Assembly: GCF_026343295.1 (NCBI RefSeq)
Contig: NZ_JAPELY010000001.1
Span: 2,232,001 to 2,296,000 of the forward strand
Source: Streptomyces sp. NBC_00083
GTDB lineage: Bacteria > Actinomycetota > Actinomycetes > Streptomycetales > Streptomycetaceae
Length of the DNA stretch: 64,000 nt
Reading direction: 5' to 3'
Part shown: positions 1 to 11,568 of the stretch, piece after piece
Layout of the letters: every line of letters begins with the position of its first letter
Numbering within the stretch: the first letter of the stretch is position 1
Position numbers and translations under genes: made by a program
Notes under the pieces: generated by a model
Seen by the model: the letters and a program-made list of their open reading frames with translations, nothing else
The model's database searches: none
Told to the model about the DNA's origin: nothing

Positions 1-1
1 G

Positions 2-472
2 CCCGCCCTGCCCTCCCGCCCGTCACCCGCCGCCGCCCTCAACGGAGGCGGCGAGCCGCCACTGCGTGGGATGCCCGAAACCCCGGGCGAGGCGAAACTG
101 GAGCTGAGCGGCCGCTACCACGGCTCCACCACCGCCGGGCAGTGGCTCGACCGCATCGTGGCGCACGGCCTGGGCGTCCGCAGCAAGGCCGAGCTCACCC
201 TGACGGACGCGGGTCTCGACGTCGTACGCCCCGGGGCGAACGACTTCTTCGTCCCGGCCGACCGGCTCCGCGAGGCCCGGCTCGACAAGGGCATCGCGGG
301 CAAGGTCCTCACCGAGGGCGGCCTGCTGGTCGTCACCTGGAGCCACGGCGACCGGCTCATCGACTCCGGTTTCCGCTCCGACCGGGCCGAGGAGCACCAG
401 GCCTGGGTCGAGGCCATCAACTCCATGACTTCTGAACCATCCACCACCACGACGGAAGGCGCCGCACGATGA
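2..472 (+). CDS. PH-like domain membrane-associated protein, 5' end outside window
   Basis: Partial gene. The frame is open from base 2 with no stop, so the protein very likely starts upstream of the window; the internal ATG at 71 has no convincing ribosome binding site. The visible part is a compact beta-rich domain of about 130 residues, of the PH-like type found upstream of carA in Streptomyces, followed by a Ser/Thr-rich tail. The expected N-terminal membrane segment would lie outside the window. Its stop overlaps the carA start by 4 bases (ATGA), so the two are translationally coupled in the pyr operon. Function is unknown; a role in pyrimidine synthesis is inferred from position only. 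Confidence 0.7.
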   Translation, partial: PALPSRPSPAAALNGGGEPPLRGMPETPGEAKLELSGRYHGSTTAGQWLDRIVAHGLGVRSKAELTLTDAGLDVVRPGANDFFVPADRLREARLDKGIAGKVLTEGGLLVVTWSHGDRLIDSGFRSDRAEEHQAWVEAINSMTSEPSTTTTEGAAR

Positions 473-1621
473 CGACCTCCACCCGGGGAATCGCCCCATC
501 ACAAAAGGCGACTCCCGCCGTACTCGTCCTGGAGGACGGCCGTGTCTTCCGCGGCCGCGCCTACGGGGCCGTGGGGGAGACCTTCGGCGAGGCAGTGTTC
601 TCCACCGGCATGACCGGCTACCAGGAGACCCTCACCGACCCGTCGTACCACCGCCAGGTCGTCGTGATGACCGCCCCGCACGTCGGCAACACCGGCGTCA
701 ACGACGAGGACCCCGAGTCGCAGCGGATCTGGGTGGCCGGCTACGTCGTGCGCGACCCCGCCCGCATGCCGTCCAACTGGCGCTCGCGCCGCTCCCTCGA
801 CGACGAGCTCGTCCAGCAGGGCGTCGTCGGGATCTCGGGCGTCGACACCCGCGCCCTCACCCGGCACCTGCGCGAGCGCGGCGCCATGCGCGTCGGCATC
901 TTCTCCGGCGAGGCATGGGAGGGCGTCCGCGACGAGGCCCTGCTGGCCCGCGTCAAGGAGGCCCCGCAGATGCAGGGCGCCAACCTCTCCGCGGAGGTCG
1001 CCACCAAGGAGGCGTACGTCGTCCCCGCGATCGGTGAGAAGAAGTTCACCGTCGCCGCCGTGGACCTCGGCATCAAGGGCATGACGCCGCACCGGATGGC
1101 CGAGCGCGGCATCGAGGTCCACGTGCTGCCCGCGACCGCCACCGCCGACGACGTGTACGCCGTCGGCCCCGACGGCGTGTTCTTCTCCAACGGGCCGGGC
1201 GACCCGGCCACCGCCGACGGCCCCGTCGCCGTCATGCAGGCCGTCCTCGCCCGCAGGACGCCGCTGTTCGGCATCTGCTTCGGCAACCAGATCCTCGGCC
1301 GCGCGCTCGGCTTCGGCACCTACAAGCTGAAGTACGGCCACCGCGGCATCAACCAGCCGGTGCAGGACCGCACCACGGGCAAGGTCGAGGTCACCGCGCA
1401 CAACCACGGCTTCGCCGTCGACGCGCCGCTCGACAAGGTCTCCGAGACGCCCTACGGGCGCGCCGAGGTCTCCCACGTCTGTCTGAACGACCAGGTCGTC
1501 GAAGGCCTCCAGCTGCTCGACCAGCCGGCCTTCAGCGTCCAGTACCACCCCGAAGCCGCCGCGGGACCGCACGACGCCGCGTACCTCTTCGACCGCTTCG
1601 TAGAGCTCATGGAGGGCCAGC

Positions 1622-1629
<8 letters not shown>
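469..1629 (+). CDS. carA: Carbamoyl-phosphate synthase small (glutaminase) subunit
   Basis: Releases ammonia from glutamine and feeds it to CarB for carbamoyl phosphate, the shared precursor of pyrimidines and arginine. At 386 residues it has the normal length. The N-terminal CPSase_sm_chain domain is followed by a class I glutamine amidotransferase domain with the nucleophile Cys270 in a GICFGNQ motif and the His360/Glu362 dyad in YHPEA. GN replaces the GH seen after the nucleophile in many homologues, which I take as normal for actinobacteria. It starts inside the stop of the upstream gene and overlaps carB by 8 bases, so the three are one transcription unit. Confidence 0.97.
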
Positions 1630-4930
<3,301 letters not shown>

Positions 4931-4944
4931 CAGACGGGGAAGCA

Positions 4945-4970
4945 GGGGGACACCGGAAACGGTGTCCCCC
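4945..4970 (+). terminator. Hairpin after carB
   Basis: Perfect 10-bp stem GGGGGACACC/GGTGTCCCCC around a GGAAAC loop, followed by TCTT. It lies 14 bases after the carB stop and 41 bases before pyrD. It could terminate or attenuate transcription, or stabilise the upstream mRNA. pyrD and pyrF are co-oriented, so readthrough into them is likely. Confidence 0.7.
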
Positions 4971-5011
4971 TCTTCATGAGCCCTCTCCCCGAGCCCCCGA
5001 GGACACCGACC

Positions 5012-6124
5012 ATGTACAAGCTCTTCTTCCGCCTCGTCTTCAAGCGCATGGACCCCGAGCAGGCCCACCACATGGCCTTCCGCTGGATCCGCCTCGCGGC
5101 CCGCGTCCCCGTCCTGCGCACCTTCGTCGCCGCCGTCCTCGCCCCCCGCCACAAGGAGCTGCGCACCGAGGCCCTCGGCCTGCGCATGCACGGCCCGTTC
5201 GGACTCGCCGCCGGCTTCGACAAGAACGCCGTCGCCATCGACGGCATGTCGATGCTGGGCTTCGACCACATCGAGATCGGCACCGTCACCGGCGAACCCC
5301 AGCCGGGCAACCCGAAGAAGCGTCTGTTCCGCCTCGTGCCGGACCGCGCGCTGATCAACCGCATGGGCTTCAACAACGAGGGCTCCGCCGCCGTGGCCGA
5401 GCGCCTGGCGGCCCGCAAGGCCGTGTTCCGCACGACGGTCGGCGTCAACATCGGCAAGACCAAGGTCGTCCCCGAGGCCGACGCGGCCGCCGACTACGTG
5501 AAGTCGACCGAGCGCCTCGCCCGGCACGCCGACTACCTCGTGGTCAACGTCTCCTCGCCGAACACCCCGGGCCTGCGCAACCTCCAGGCCACCGAGTCGC
5601 TGCGCCCGCTCCTGACCGCCGTGCGCGAGGCCGCCGACCGCAGCGTCCGGGGCCGGCGCGTCCCGCTGCTCGTCAAGATCGCCCCGGACCTCGCCGACGC
5701 GGACATCGACGCGGTCGCCGACCTCGCCGTCGAGCTCGGCCTGGACGGCATCATCGCCACCAACACCACGATCGCCCGCGAGGGCCTCGGCCTGAAGTCC
5801 CCGGCCGCGCTCGTCAAGGAGACCGGCGGCCTGTCCGGCGCCCCGCTCAAGGAGCGCTCCCTCGAAGTCCTCGGCCGGCTGTACGCCCGCGTCGGCGACC
5901 GCCTCGTCCTGATCGGCGTCGGCGGCATCGAGAACGCCGAGGACGCCTGGCAGCGCATCCTCGCCGGCGCCACCCTGGTCCAGGGCTACAGCGCCTTCAT
6001 CTACGAGGGGCCCTTCTGGGGCCGCGCGATCCACAAGGGCCTCGCCGCCCGGCTCGCCACCTCCCCGTACGCAACGCTCGCCGAGGCCGTCGGCGCCGAG
6101 ACCCGGAAGAAGGCCGCAGCATGA
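5012..6124 (+). CDS. pyrD: Dihydroorotate dehydrogenase, quinone-dependent (class 2)
   Basis: Oxidises dihydroorotate to orotate, passing electrons to membrane quinone. I chose the ATG at 5012 (370 residues) because GAGGA precedes it and the class 2 N-terminal membrane-association helices ([22 protein letters not shown]) begin there; an ATG at 4976 would add 12 unconserved residues. FMN-site motifs are visible ([19 protein letters not shown]). The catalytic serine of class 2 enzymes sits in [11 protein letters not shown], and GVGGI is near the C-terminus. Its stop overlaps the pyrF start by 4 bases. Confidence 0.95.
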   Translation: MYKLFFRLVFKRMDPEQAHHMAFRWIRLAARVPVLRTFVAAVLAPRHKELRTEALGLRMHGPFGLAAGFDKNAVAIDGMSMLGFDHIEIGTVTGEPQPGNPKKRLFRLVPDRALINRMGFNNEGSAAVAERLAARKAVFRTTVGVNIGKTKVVPEADAAADYVKSTERLARHADYLVVNVSSPNTPGLRNLQATESLRPLLTAVREAADRSVRGRRVPLLVKIAPDLADADIDAVADLAVELGLDGIIATNTTIAREGLGLKSPAALVKETGGLSGAPLKERSLEVLGRLYARVGDRLVLIGVGGIENAEDAWQRILAGATLVQGYSAFIYEGPFWGRAIHKGLAARLATSPYATLAEAVGAETRKKAAA

Positions 6125-6954
6125 TCCCCTTCGGCACCCGCCTGCGCGAGGCGATGGACACCCGCGGTCCGCTCTGCGTCGGCATCGACCCGCACGCCTC
6201 CCTGCTCGCGGACTGGGGCCTGAGCGACGACATCGCCGGCCTCGAACGCTTCACCCGCACCGCGGTCGAGGCGCTCGCCGACCGGGTGGCCCTGCTCAAG
6301 CCGCAGTCGGCGTTCTTCGAGCGGTTCGGCTCGCGCGGCGTCGCCGTCCTGGAGAAGGCCGTCGAGGAGGCCCGCGCGGCCGGCGCCCTGGTCCTGATGG
6401 ACGCCAAGCGCGGCGACATCGGCTCCACCATGGCGGCGTACGCGGCCACCTACCTGGACCCGGCCTCCCCGCTCTTCTCGGACGCCGTCACCGTCTCGCC
6501 GTACCTCGGCTTCGGCTCGCTGCGCCCGGCGCTGGACCTGGCCGCGAAGTCCGGCTCCGGCGTGTTCGTGCTCGCCCTCACCTCCAACCCGGAGGGCGCC
6601 GAGGTCCAGCGCTCCATCGCCGCCGACGGCCGTCCCCTTGCCCAGCTGATGCTGGACCACATGAAGGCCGAGAACGAGGGCGCCGCACCGCTCGGCTCGG
6701 TCGGCGCCGTGGTCGGCGCCACGCTCGGCGACGCCGGGGTGGACCTCGACATCAACGGCCCGCTGCTCGCCCCCGGCATCGGTGCCCAGGGCGCCACCCC
6801 GGCCGATCTGCCCGGCGTCTTCGGTTCCGCGGTGCGCAACGTGGTCCCGAGCGTCAGCCGCGGCGTCCTGCGCCACGGCCCGGACCTCGCCGCCCTGCGC
6901 GACGCGGCGGCCCGCTACGCCGACGAGGTCCGCGCGGCGGTCTCCGGAGGATGA
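6121..6954 (+). CDS. pyrF: Orotidine 5'-phosphate decarboxylase (type 2)
   Basis: Last step of UMP synthesis: decarboxylates OMP. 277 residues, the longer type 2 form typical of actinobacteria. The catalytic Lys/Asp motif reads [13 protein letters not shown] near residue 100, and CVGIDPH lies near the N-terminus. It starts within the pyrD stop (ATGA) and is the last gene of the visible pyr operon. After it comes a ~370-base intergenic region holding a terminator and the sIHF promoter. Confidence 0.97.
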   Translation: MIPFGTRLREAMDTRGPLCVGIDPHASLLADWGLSDDIAGLERFTRTAVEALADRVALLKPQSAFFERFGSRGVAVLEKAVEEARAAGALVLMDAKRGDIGSTMAAYAATYLDPASPLFSDAVTVSPYLGFGSLRPALDLAAKSGSGVFVLALTSNPEGAEVQRSIAADGRPLAQLMLDHMKAENEGAAPLGSVGAVVGATLGDAGVDLDINGPLLAPGIGAQGATPADLPGVFGSAVRNVVPSVSRGVLRHGPDLAALRDAAARYADEVRAAVSGG

Positions 6955-7132
6955 GCCGGCGCGGCACCCCGGTGTGACATGCGTCGCATCGGGGGCCGCA
7001 CGCTCCGGACGTGCCGGAACGCCCGCCGCGGGGCGCCGGGGAACGGCGAAACCGCCCCGCCGGGGACGGCGCGAGGTACGTGCACACGGAACGTTGACAA
7101 ATTCCTTACGCAAAACAAGGGTGTTTTGTCTG

Positions 7133-7168
7133 AAAAGTCCTGATCAGCTGAGGCTGACCAGGACTTTT
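7133..7168. terminator. Bidirectional intrinsic terminator between pyrF and mihF
   Basis: AAAAGTCCTG (7133-7142) pairs perfectly with CAGGACTTTT (7159-7168). Five more pairs continue inside after one A/C mismatch, closing on a TGAG loop. An A-run on one side and a T-run on the other make it a classic two-way terminator, the most AT-flanked one in the window. Confidence 0.85.
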
Positions 7169-7180
7169 CGTCTGTTCTCG

Positions 7181-7209
7181 CTGACTGGAGCGGCCTTGGC
7201 CGCTAGTCT
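7181..7209 (+). promoter_or_regulatory. Candidate housekeeping promoter of mihF
   Basis: CTGACT (7181-7186), 17-base spacer, TAGTCT (7204-7209), just after the terminator. This resembles the principal-sigma pattern TTGAC-17-TAGnnT. No start-site evidence is available. Confidence 0.4.
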
Positions 7210-7326
7210 CCGACGAGAGCAGACGAGCACGTGCGCGAGCACGGAGGACGCTGCTCACCTGGTGTGGAGCGATCAGGTTCCGCACCGGTCCGTATCCGAC
7301 AGTTCGACATCCGAGGTGACGTAGGC

Positions 7327-7650
7327 GTGGCTCTTCCGCCCCTTACCCCTGAACAGCGCGCAGCCGCGCTCGAAAAGGCCGCCGCGGCTCGCCGGGAGCG
7401 GGCCGAGGTCAAGAATCGACTCAAGCACTCCGGCGCCTCCCTCCATGAGGTCATCAAGTCGGGCCAGGAGAACGACGTCATCGGGAAGATGAAGGTCTCC
7501 GCCCTGCTCGAGTCCCTGCCCGGCGTGGGCAAGGTCCGTGCCAAGCAGATCATGGAGCGGCTCGGGATCTCCGAGAGCCGCCGCGTGCGGGGGCTCGGCT
7601 CCAACCAGATCGCTTCCCTTGAGCGCGAGTTCGGCGGCTCAGGGGCCTGA
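7327..7650 (+). CDS. mihF: Integration host factor, actinobacterial type (sIHF/mIHF)
   Basis: Small nucleoid-associated DNA-binding protein unrelated in fold to E. coli IHF; it helps compact the chromosome and affects development and secondary metabolism in Streptomyces. I use the GTG at 7327, giving 107 residues that begin [11 protein letters not shown], the family's usual start; the open frame extends back to 7231 with unconserved sequence. A long basic N-terminal helix ([18 protein letters not shown]) precedes a helix-two-turns-helix with [18 protein letters not shown] at residues ~60-80, the lid that contacts DNA. It is followed directly by gmk, as in other actinobacteria. Confidence 0.95.
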   Translation: MALPPLTPEQRAAALEKAAAARRERAEVKNRLKHSGASLHEVIKSGQENDVIGKMKVSALLESLPGVGKVRAKQIMERLGISESRRVRGLGSNQIASLEREFGGSGA

Positions 7651-7652
7651 CG

Positions 7653-7670
7653 TCTCGGGCATGCCCGAGA
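7653..7670. repeat. 18-bp perfect palindrome between mihF and gmk
   Basis: TCTCGGGCATGCCCGAGA, with no unpaired centre, starts 2 bases after the mihF stop and ends 18 bases before gmk. Lacking a loop and a T-run, it is more operator-like than terminator-like; role unknown. Confidence 0.5.
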
Positions 7671-7688
7671 AGCTGGAATAATCGCCGC

Positions 7689-8282
7689 ATGGCAGCAACA
7701 CCCCGGGGGACCACCCCCGTACCCCCGGACGCACGTCCGCGGCTGACCGTGCTCTCCGGCCCCTCCGGGGTCGGCAAGAGCACGGTCGTCGCTCATATGC
7801 GCAAGGTTCACCCCGAAGTCTGGCTCTCGGTGTCGGCGACGACCCGCAAGCCGCGACCCGGCGAGCGCCACGGCGTGCAGTACTTCTTCGTGGGCGACGA
7901 GGAGTTCGACAAGCTCGTCGCCAACGGCGAACTGCTGGAGTGGGCGGAGTTCGCGGGCAACCGCTACGGCACCCCCCGCGCCGCCGTCCTCGAACGCCTC
8001 GAAGCGGGCGAGCCGGTCCTCCTGGAGATCGACCTCCAGGGCGCCCGGCTCGTGCGCGAGTCGATGCCCGAGGCGCAGCTCGTCTTCCTCGCGCCGCCGA
8101 GCTGGGACGAACTGGTCCGCCGGCTCACCGGCCGGGGCACCGAGGCGCCCGACGTCATCGAGCGCCGGCTCACCGCCGCGAAGGTGGAACTGGCCGCCGA
8201 GGCCGAGTTCGATACGACGCTGGTGAACACCTCGGTCGAGGACGTGGCCCGCGAGCTGCTAGCCTTGATGCGAGTTGTTTGA
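7689..8282 (+). CDS. gmk: Guanylate kinase
   Basis: Phosphorylates GMP to GDP with ATP. 197 residues. The P-loop GPSGVGKST is at residues ~24-32. The GMP-binding segment ([21 protein letters not shown]) and the LID region with [13 protein letters not shown] follow. The start ATG follows the mihF stop by 38 bases, and the gene is followed by rpoZ. This places it in the conserved mihF-gmk-rpoZ-coaBC-metK order. Confidence 0.97.
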   Translation: MAATPRGTTPVPPDARPRLTVLSGPSGVGKSTVVAHMRKVHPEVWLSVSATTRKPRPGERHGVQYFFVGDEEFDKLVANGELLEWAEFAGNRYGTPRAAVLERLEAGEPVLLEIDLQGARLVRESMPEAQLVFLAPPSWDELVRRLTGRGTEAPDVIERRLTAAKVELAAEAEFDTTLVNTSVEDVARELLALMRVV

Positions 8283-8383
8283 TCGAGACGTGTGACGTCA
8301 GTCGCTCACCAGCGACGGACCCGGCACGGATCACCAGATCATCGACGCAGCTCACATCTTCGATCCCCATCGGAAGGCAGAGA

Positions 8384-8656
8384 GTGTCCTCTTCCATTAC
8401 CGCGCCCGAGGGCATCATCAACCCTCCGATTGATGAGCTCCTCGAGGCAACCGACTCGAAGTACAGCCTGGTGATCTACGCGGCCAAGCGTGCCCGCCAG
8501 ATCAACGCGTACTACTCGCAGCTCGGTGAGGGTCTCCTGGAGTACGTCGGCCCGCTCGTGGACACGCACGTCCACGAGAAGCCGCTCTCGATCGCACTGC
8601 GCGAGATCAACGCGGGCCTGCTGACGTCCGAGGCCATCGAGGGCCCCGCCCAGTAG
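8384..8656 (+). CDS. rpoZ: DNA-directed RNA polymerase omega subunit
   Basis: Small subunit that helps assemble and stabilise RNA polymerase. The GTG at 8384 gives 90 residues ([20 protein letters not shown]). It is preceded by GGAAGG at 8372-8377 with a 6-base spacer, and the start matches the Streptomyces family. The conserved core [17 protein letters not shown] contains the beta'-contacting helix. A very strong 17-bp terminator follows, so gmk-rpoZ probably form a unit separate from coaBC. Confidence 0.96.
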   Translation: MSSSITAPEGIINPPIDELLEATDSKYSLVIYAAKRARQINAYYSQLGEGLLEYVGPLVDTHVHEKPLSIALREINAGLLTSEAIEGPAQ

Positions 8657-8681
8657 TCAGCCGCGTAGGCGACATTCGTTC

Positions 8682-8720
8682 CACCACAGGCCCGGCAGCG
8701 CGACTGCCGGGCCTGTGGTG
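8682..8720 (+). terminator. Strong terminator after rpoZ
   Basis: A 17-bp perfect stem (8682-8698 with 8704-8720; core CCACAGGCCCGGCAG) closes on a CGCGA loop, 25 bases after the rpoZ stop. No T-run follows, as is common in Streptomyces. Confidence 0.85.
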
Positions 8721-8781
8721 TGTCATGGGTACACACACGCAGTCCGAAGATGACAGCGCGCGGGGAGAGGCGAGTTTTCCG

Positions 8782-10014
8782 ATGGCCAAGCCGAAGGTCG
8801 TTCTGGGGGTCAGCGGCGGCATCGCCGCCTACAAGGCGTGCGAACTGCTGCGCCGGCTGACCGAGTCGGGCCACGACGTCCGGGTGGTGCCGACCCAGTC
8901 GGCGCTCCACTTCGTCGGGGCCGCGACCTGGTCGGCGCTCTCCGGCCACCCCGTCTCGACCGAGGTCTGGTCGGACGTCCACGAGGTGCCGCACGTCCGT
9001 ATCGGGCAGGGGGCCGACCTCGTGATCGTGGCGCCGGCCACCGCCGACATGCTGGCCAAGGCCGCCCACGGCCTCGCCGACGACCTGCTCACCAACACGC
9101 TGCTCACCGCGCGCTGTCCCGTCGTCTTCGCGCCCGCCATGCACACCGAGATGTGGGAGCACCCCGCCACCCAGGAGAACGTGGCGACGCTGCGCCGACG
9201 GGGCGCCGTCGTCGTGGAGCCCGCCGTCGGCCGGCTCACGGGCGTCGACACCGGCAAGGGACGGCTCCCCGACCCGGGCGAGCTGTTCGAGGTGTGCCGC
9301 CGGGTGCTCGCACGGGGGAGCGCCGAGCGGGACCTGGCCGGCCGGCATGTGGTGATCAGCGCCGGCGGCACCCGCGAGCCGCTCGACCCGGTCCGCTACC
9401 TCGGCAACCGTTCCTCCGGCAAGCAGGGGTACGCGCTCGCCCGGACCGCGGTGGCGCGGGGGGCCAGGGTCACCCTGATCGAGGCCAACACCGGGCTTCC
9501 GGACCCGGCGGGCGCGGACGTGATCCGCGTCGGCACCGCCGTACAGCTGCGGGAAGCGGTCCTGAAGGCGGCGCCCGAGGCCGACGCCGTCGTGATGGCG
9601 GCTGCCGTCGCCGACTTCCGGCCGGAGGCGTACGCGGCCGGAAAGATCAAGAAGAAGGACGGCGAGGAGCCGGCCCCGCTCGCCCTCGTCCGCAATCCGG
9701 ACATCCTCGCCGAGATCTCGGCCGACCGGGCCCGCCCGGACCAGCTGATCGTCGGCTTCGCCGCCGAGACCGACGACGTCCTGGCCAACGGCCGTCTCAA
9801 GCTCCGGCGCAAGGGCTGCGACCTGCTCGTCGTCAACGAGGTCGGCGAGCGCAAGACGTTCGGCTCCGAGGAGAACGAGGCCGTCGTCCTCGGCGCCGAC
9901 GGCTCCGAGACCCCGGTGCCGTACGGTCCCAAGGAGGCCCTCGCCGACACGGTGTGGGATCTGGTGGGCCGGCGTTTCGGACAATCCGGGGCCGCCTCGC
10001 GGGACCGCGACTGA
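8782..10014 (+). CDS. coaBC: Bifunctional phosphopantothenoylcysteine decarboxylase/synthase
   Basis: Carries two steps of coenzyme A synthesis: CTP-dependent joining of cysteine to 4'-phosphopantothenate (CoaB) and FMN-dependent decarboxylation (CoaC). I chose the ATG at 8782 (410 residues) with GGAGAGG upstream; 8725 would place the start right at the terminator base. The CoaC half (to ~190) has VGVSGGIAAYK and the PAMHTEMW active-site motif (His where enterobacteria have Asn). The CoaB half has ISAGGTREPLDPVRYLGNRSSGKQGYALA and AAVADFRPE. metK follows about 230 bases later. Confidence 0.96.
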   Translation: MAKPKVVLGVSGGIAAYKACELLRRLTESGHDVRVVPTQSALHFVGAATWSALSGHPVSTEVWSDVHEVPHVRIGQGADLVIVAPATADMLAKAAHGLADDLLTNTLLTARCPVVFAPAMHTEMWEHPATQENVATLRRRGAVVVEPAVGRLTGVDTGKGRLPDPGELFEVCRRVLARGSAERDLAGRHVVISAGGTREPLDPVRYLGNRSSGKQGYALARTAVARGARVTLIEANTGLPDPAGADVIRVGTAVQLREAVLKAAPEADAVVMAAAVADFRPEAYAAGKIKKKDGEEPAPLALVRNPDILAEISADRARPDQLIVGFAAETDDVLANGRLKLRRKGCDLLVVNEVGERKTFGSEENEAVVLGADGSETPVPYGPKEALADTVWDLVGRRFGQSGAASRDRD

Positions 10015-10245
10015 CCCCCTCGGGACCGCGTCCGGGGCCCCCGCGGCCCCGCGGCGGGCGCCGCCCCGACCCTCCGCAACGCCTCGCGACGACCAGATCC
10101 GGAGATCTCCGGACTCCACGGAGCGAGACACGTGGTCCATCGAACAGAACCGACCGATAAACTGGTCCACGGAACGCCGCCGGGCGCAGCTCCCGGCGCG
10201 ACCTACCATGATCAGCCAGCAGCCGCTGCAACCCCAGGGAGCGTT

Positions 10246-11454
10246 GTGTCCCGTCGTCTCTTCACCTCGGAGTCTGTGACCGAAGGTCACCCCGACAAGA
10301 TCGCTGACCAGATCAGCGACACGATCCTCGACGCGCTCCTGCGCGAGGACCCGGCCTCCCGCGTCGCCGTGGAGACCCTCATCACCACGGGCCAGGTGCA
10401 CGTGGCCGGCGAGGTCACCACCAAGGCGTACGCGCCGATCGCCCAGCTGGTCCGCGACAAGATCCTGGAAATCGGCTACGACTCCTCGAAGAAGGGCTTC
10501 GACGGCGCCTCCTGCGGCGTGTCGGTGTCCATCGGCGCCCAGTCCCCGGACATCGCGCAGGGTGTCGACACCGCTTACGAGAAGCGGGTGGAGGGCGACG
10601 AGGACGAGCTCGACAAGCAGGGCGCGGGCGACCAGGGCCTGATGTTCGGCTACGCCTGCGACGAGACGCCCGAGCTGATGCCGCTCCCGATCCACCTCGC
10701 GCACCGGCTCTCGCGCCGCCTCACCGAGGTCCGCAAGAACGGCACCATCCCGTACCTGCGTCCCGACGGCAAGACCCAGGTCACCATCGAGTACGACGGC
10801 GACAAGGCCGTCCGCCTCGACACGGTGGTCGTCTCCACGCAGCACGCCAGCGACATCGACCTGGAGTCGCTGCTCGCGCCGGACATCCGCGAGTTCGTCG
10901 TGGAGCACGTCCTCAAGCAGCTCGTCGAGGACGGCATCAAGCTGGACACCGACGCCTACCGCCTCCTGGTGAACCCGACGGGCCGGTTCGAGATCGGCGG
11001 CCCGATGGGTGACGCGGGTCTGACCGGCCGCAAGATCATCATTGACACGTACGGTGGCATGGCCCGGCACGGTGGTGGCGCGTTCTCGGGCAAGGACCCG
11101 TCGAAGGTGGACCGCTCGGCCGCGTACGCGATGCGCTGGGTGGCCAAGAACGTGGTGGCCGCGGGTCTGGCCGCGCGCTGCGAGGTCCAGGTGGCGTACG
11201 CGATCGGCAAGGCCGAGCCGGTGGGTCTGTTCGTCGAGACGTTCGGCACCAACACGGTCGACAACGAGAAGATCGAGACGGCGATCACCTCGGTCTTCGA
11301 CCTGCGCCCGGCCGCGATCATCCGCGACCTGGACCTGCTCCGCCCGATTTACGCCCAGACCGCCGCGTACGGCCACTTCGGCCGCGAACTCCCCGACTTC
11401 ACCTGGGAGCGCACCGACCGCGTGGACGCGCTGCGCAAGGCCGCGGGCCTGTAG
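10246..11454 (+). CDS. metK: S-adenosylmethionine synthetase
   Basis: Makes SAM from methionine and ATP, supplying methylation throughout the cell including antibiotic pathways. GTG at 10246 (402 residues, [22 protein letters not shown]) is preceded by AGGGAG; the frame opens further upstream but only with unconserved residues. Signature hexapeptides are present: [12 protein letters not shown] near residue 125 and [16 protein letters not shown] near residue 285. The upstream 230 bases show no recognisable SAM riboswitch. A 14-bp terminator follows. Confidence 0.98.
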   Translation: MSRRLFTSESVTEGHPDKIADQISDTILDALLREDPASRVAVETLITTGQVHVAGEVTTKAYAPIAQLVRDKILEIGYDSSKKGFDGASCGVSVSIGAQSPDIAQGVDTAYEKRVEGDEDELDKQGAGDQGLMFGYACDETPELMPLPIHLAHRLSRRLTEVRKNGTIPYLRPDGKTQVTIEYDGDKAVRLDTVVVSTQHASDIDLESLLAPDIREFVVEHVLKQLVEDGIKLDTDAYRLLVNPTGRFEIGGPMGDAGLTGRKIIIDTYGGMARHGGGAFSGKDPSKVDRSAAYAMRWVAKNVVAAGLAARCEVQVAYAIGKAEPVGLFVETFGTNTVDNEKIETAITSVFDLRPAAIIRDLDLLRPIYAQTAAYGHFGRELPDFTWERTDRVDALRKAAGL

Positions 11455-11473
11455 GCACGACACCTCACCTCAT

Positions 11474-11507
11474 GAGGGCCCCGGACCGGGTTCGGTCCGG
11501 GGCCCTC
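11474..11507 (+). terminator. Terminator after metK
   Basis: A 14-bp perfect stem GAGGGCCCCGGACC/GGTCCGGGGCCCTC closes on GGGTTC, 19 bases after the metK stop. Confidence 0.85.
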
Positions 11508-11568
11508 GTGCGCGCTCCGGGCCGTCCGTCGGCCGGCGTTGTCAGTCCGGTCTGGTAGGAATTTGGCT

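Larger units (their letters stand above)
6955..7326. other. pyrF-mihF intergenic region
   Basis: No coding region seen. The first ~130 bases are GC-rich. Then comes an unusually AT-rich pocket (about 7091-7170) with a TTGACA hexamer at 7094-7099, a CAAAAC/GTTTTG inverted repeat (7111-7128) and a terminator-like hairpin (7133-7168). The candidate mihF promoter follows at 7181-7209, leaving a leader of roughly 110 bases before the mihF start. Confidence 0.6.

Noticed and set aside
10015-10245. SAM riboswitch ahead of metK
   Set aside because: I could not find any of the known SAM aptamer core motifs in this 230-base leader.
8512-11463. 983-codon minus-strand frame opposite coaBC and metK
   Set aside because: Shadow of two certain + strand genes; no recognisable domain or ribosome binding site.
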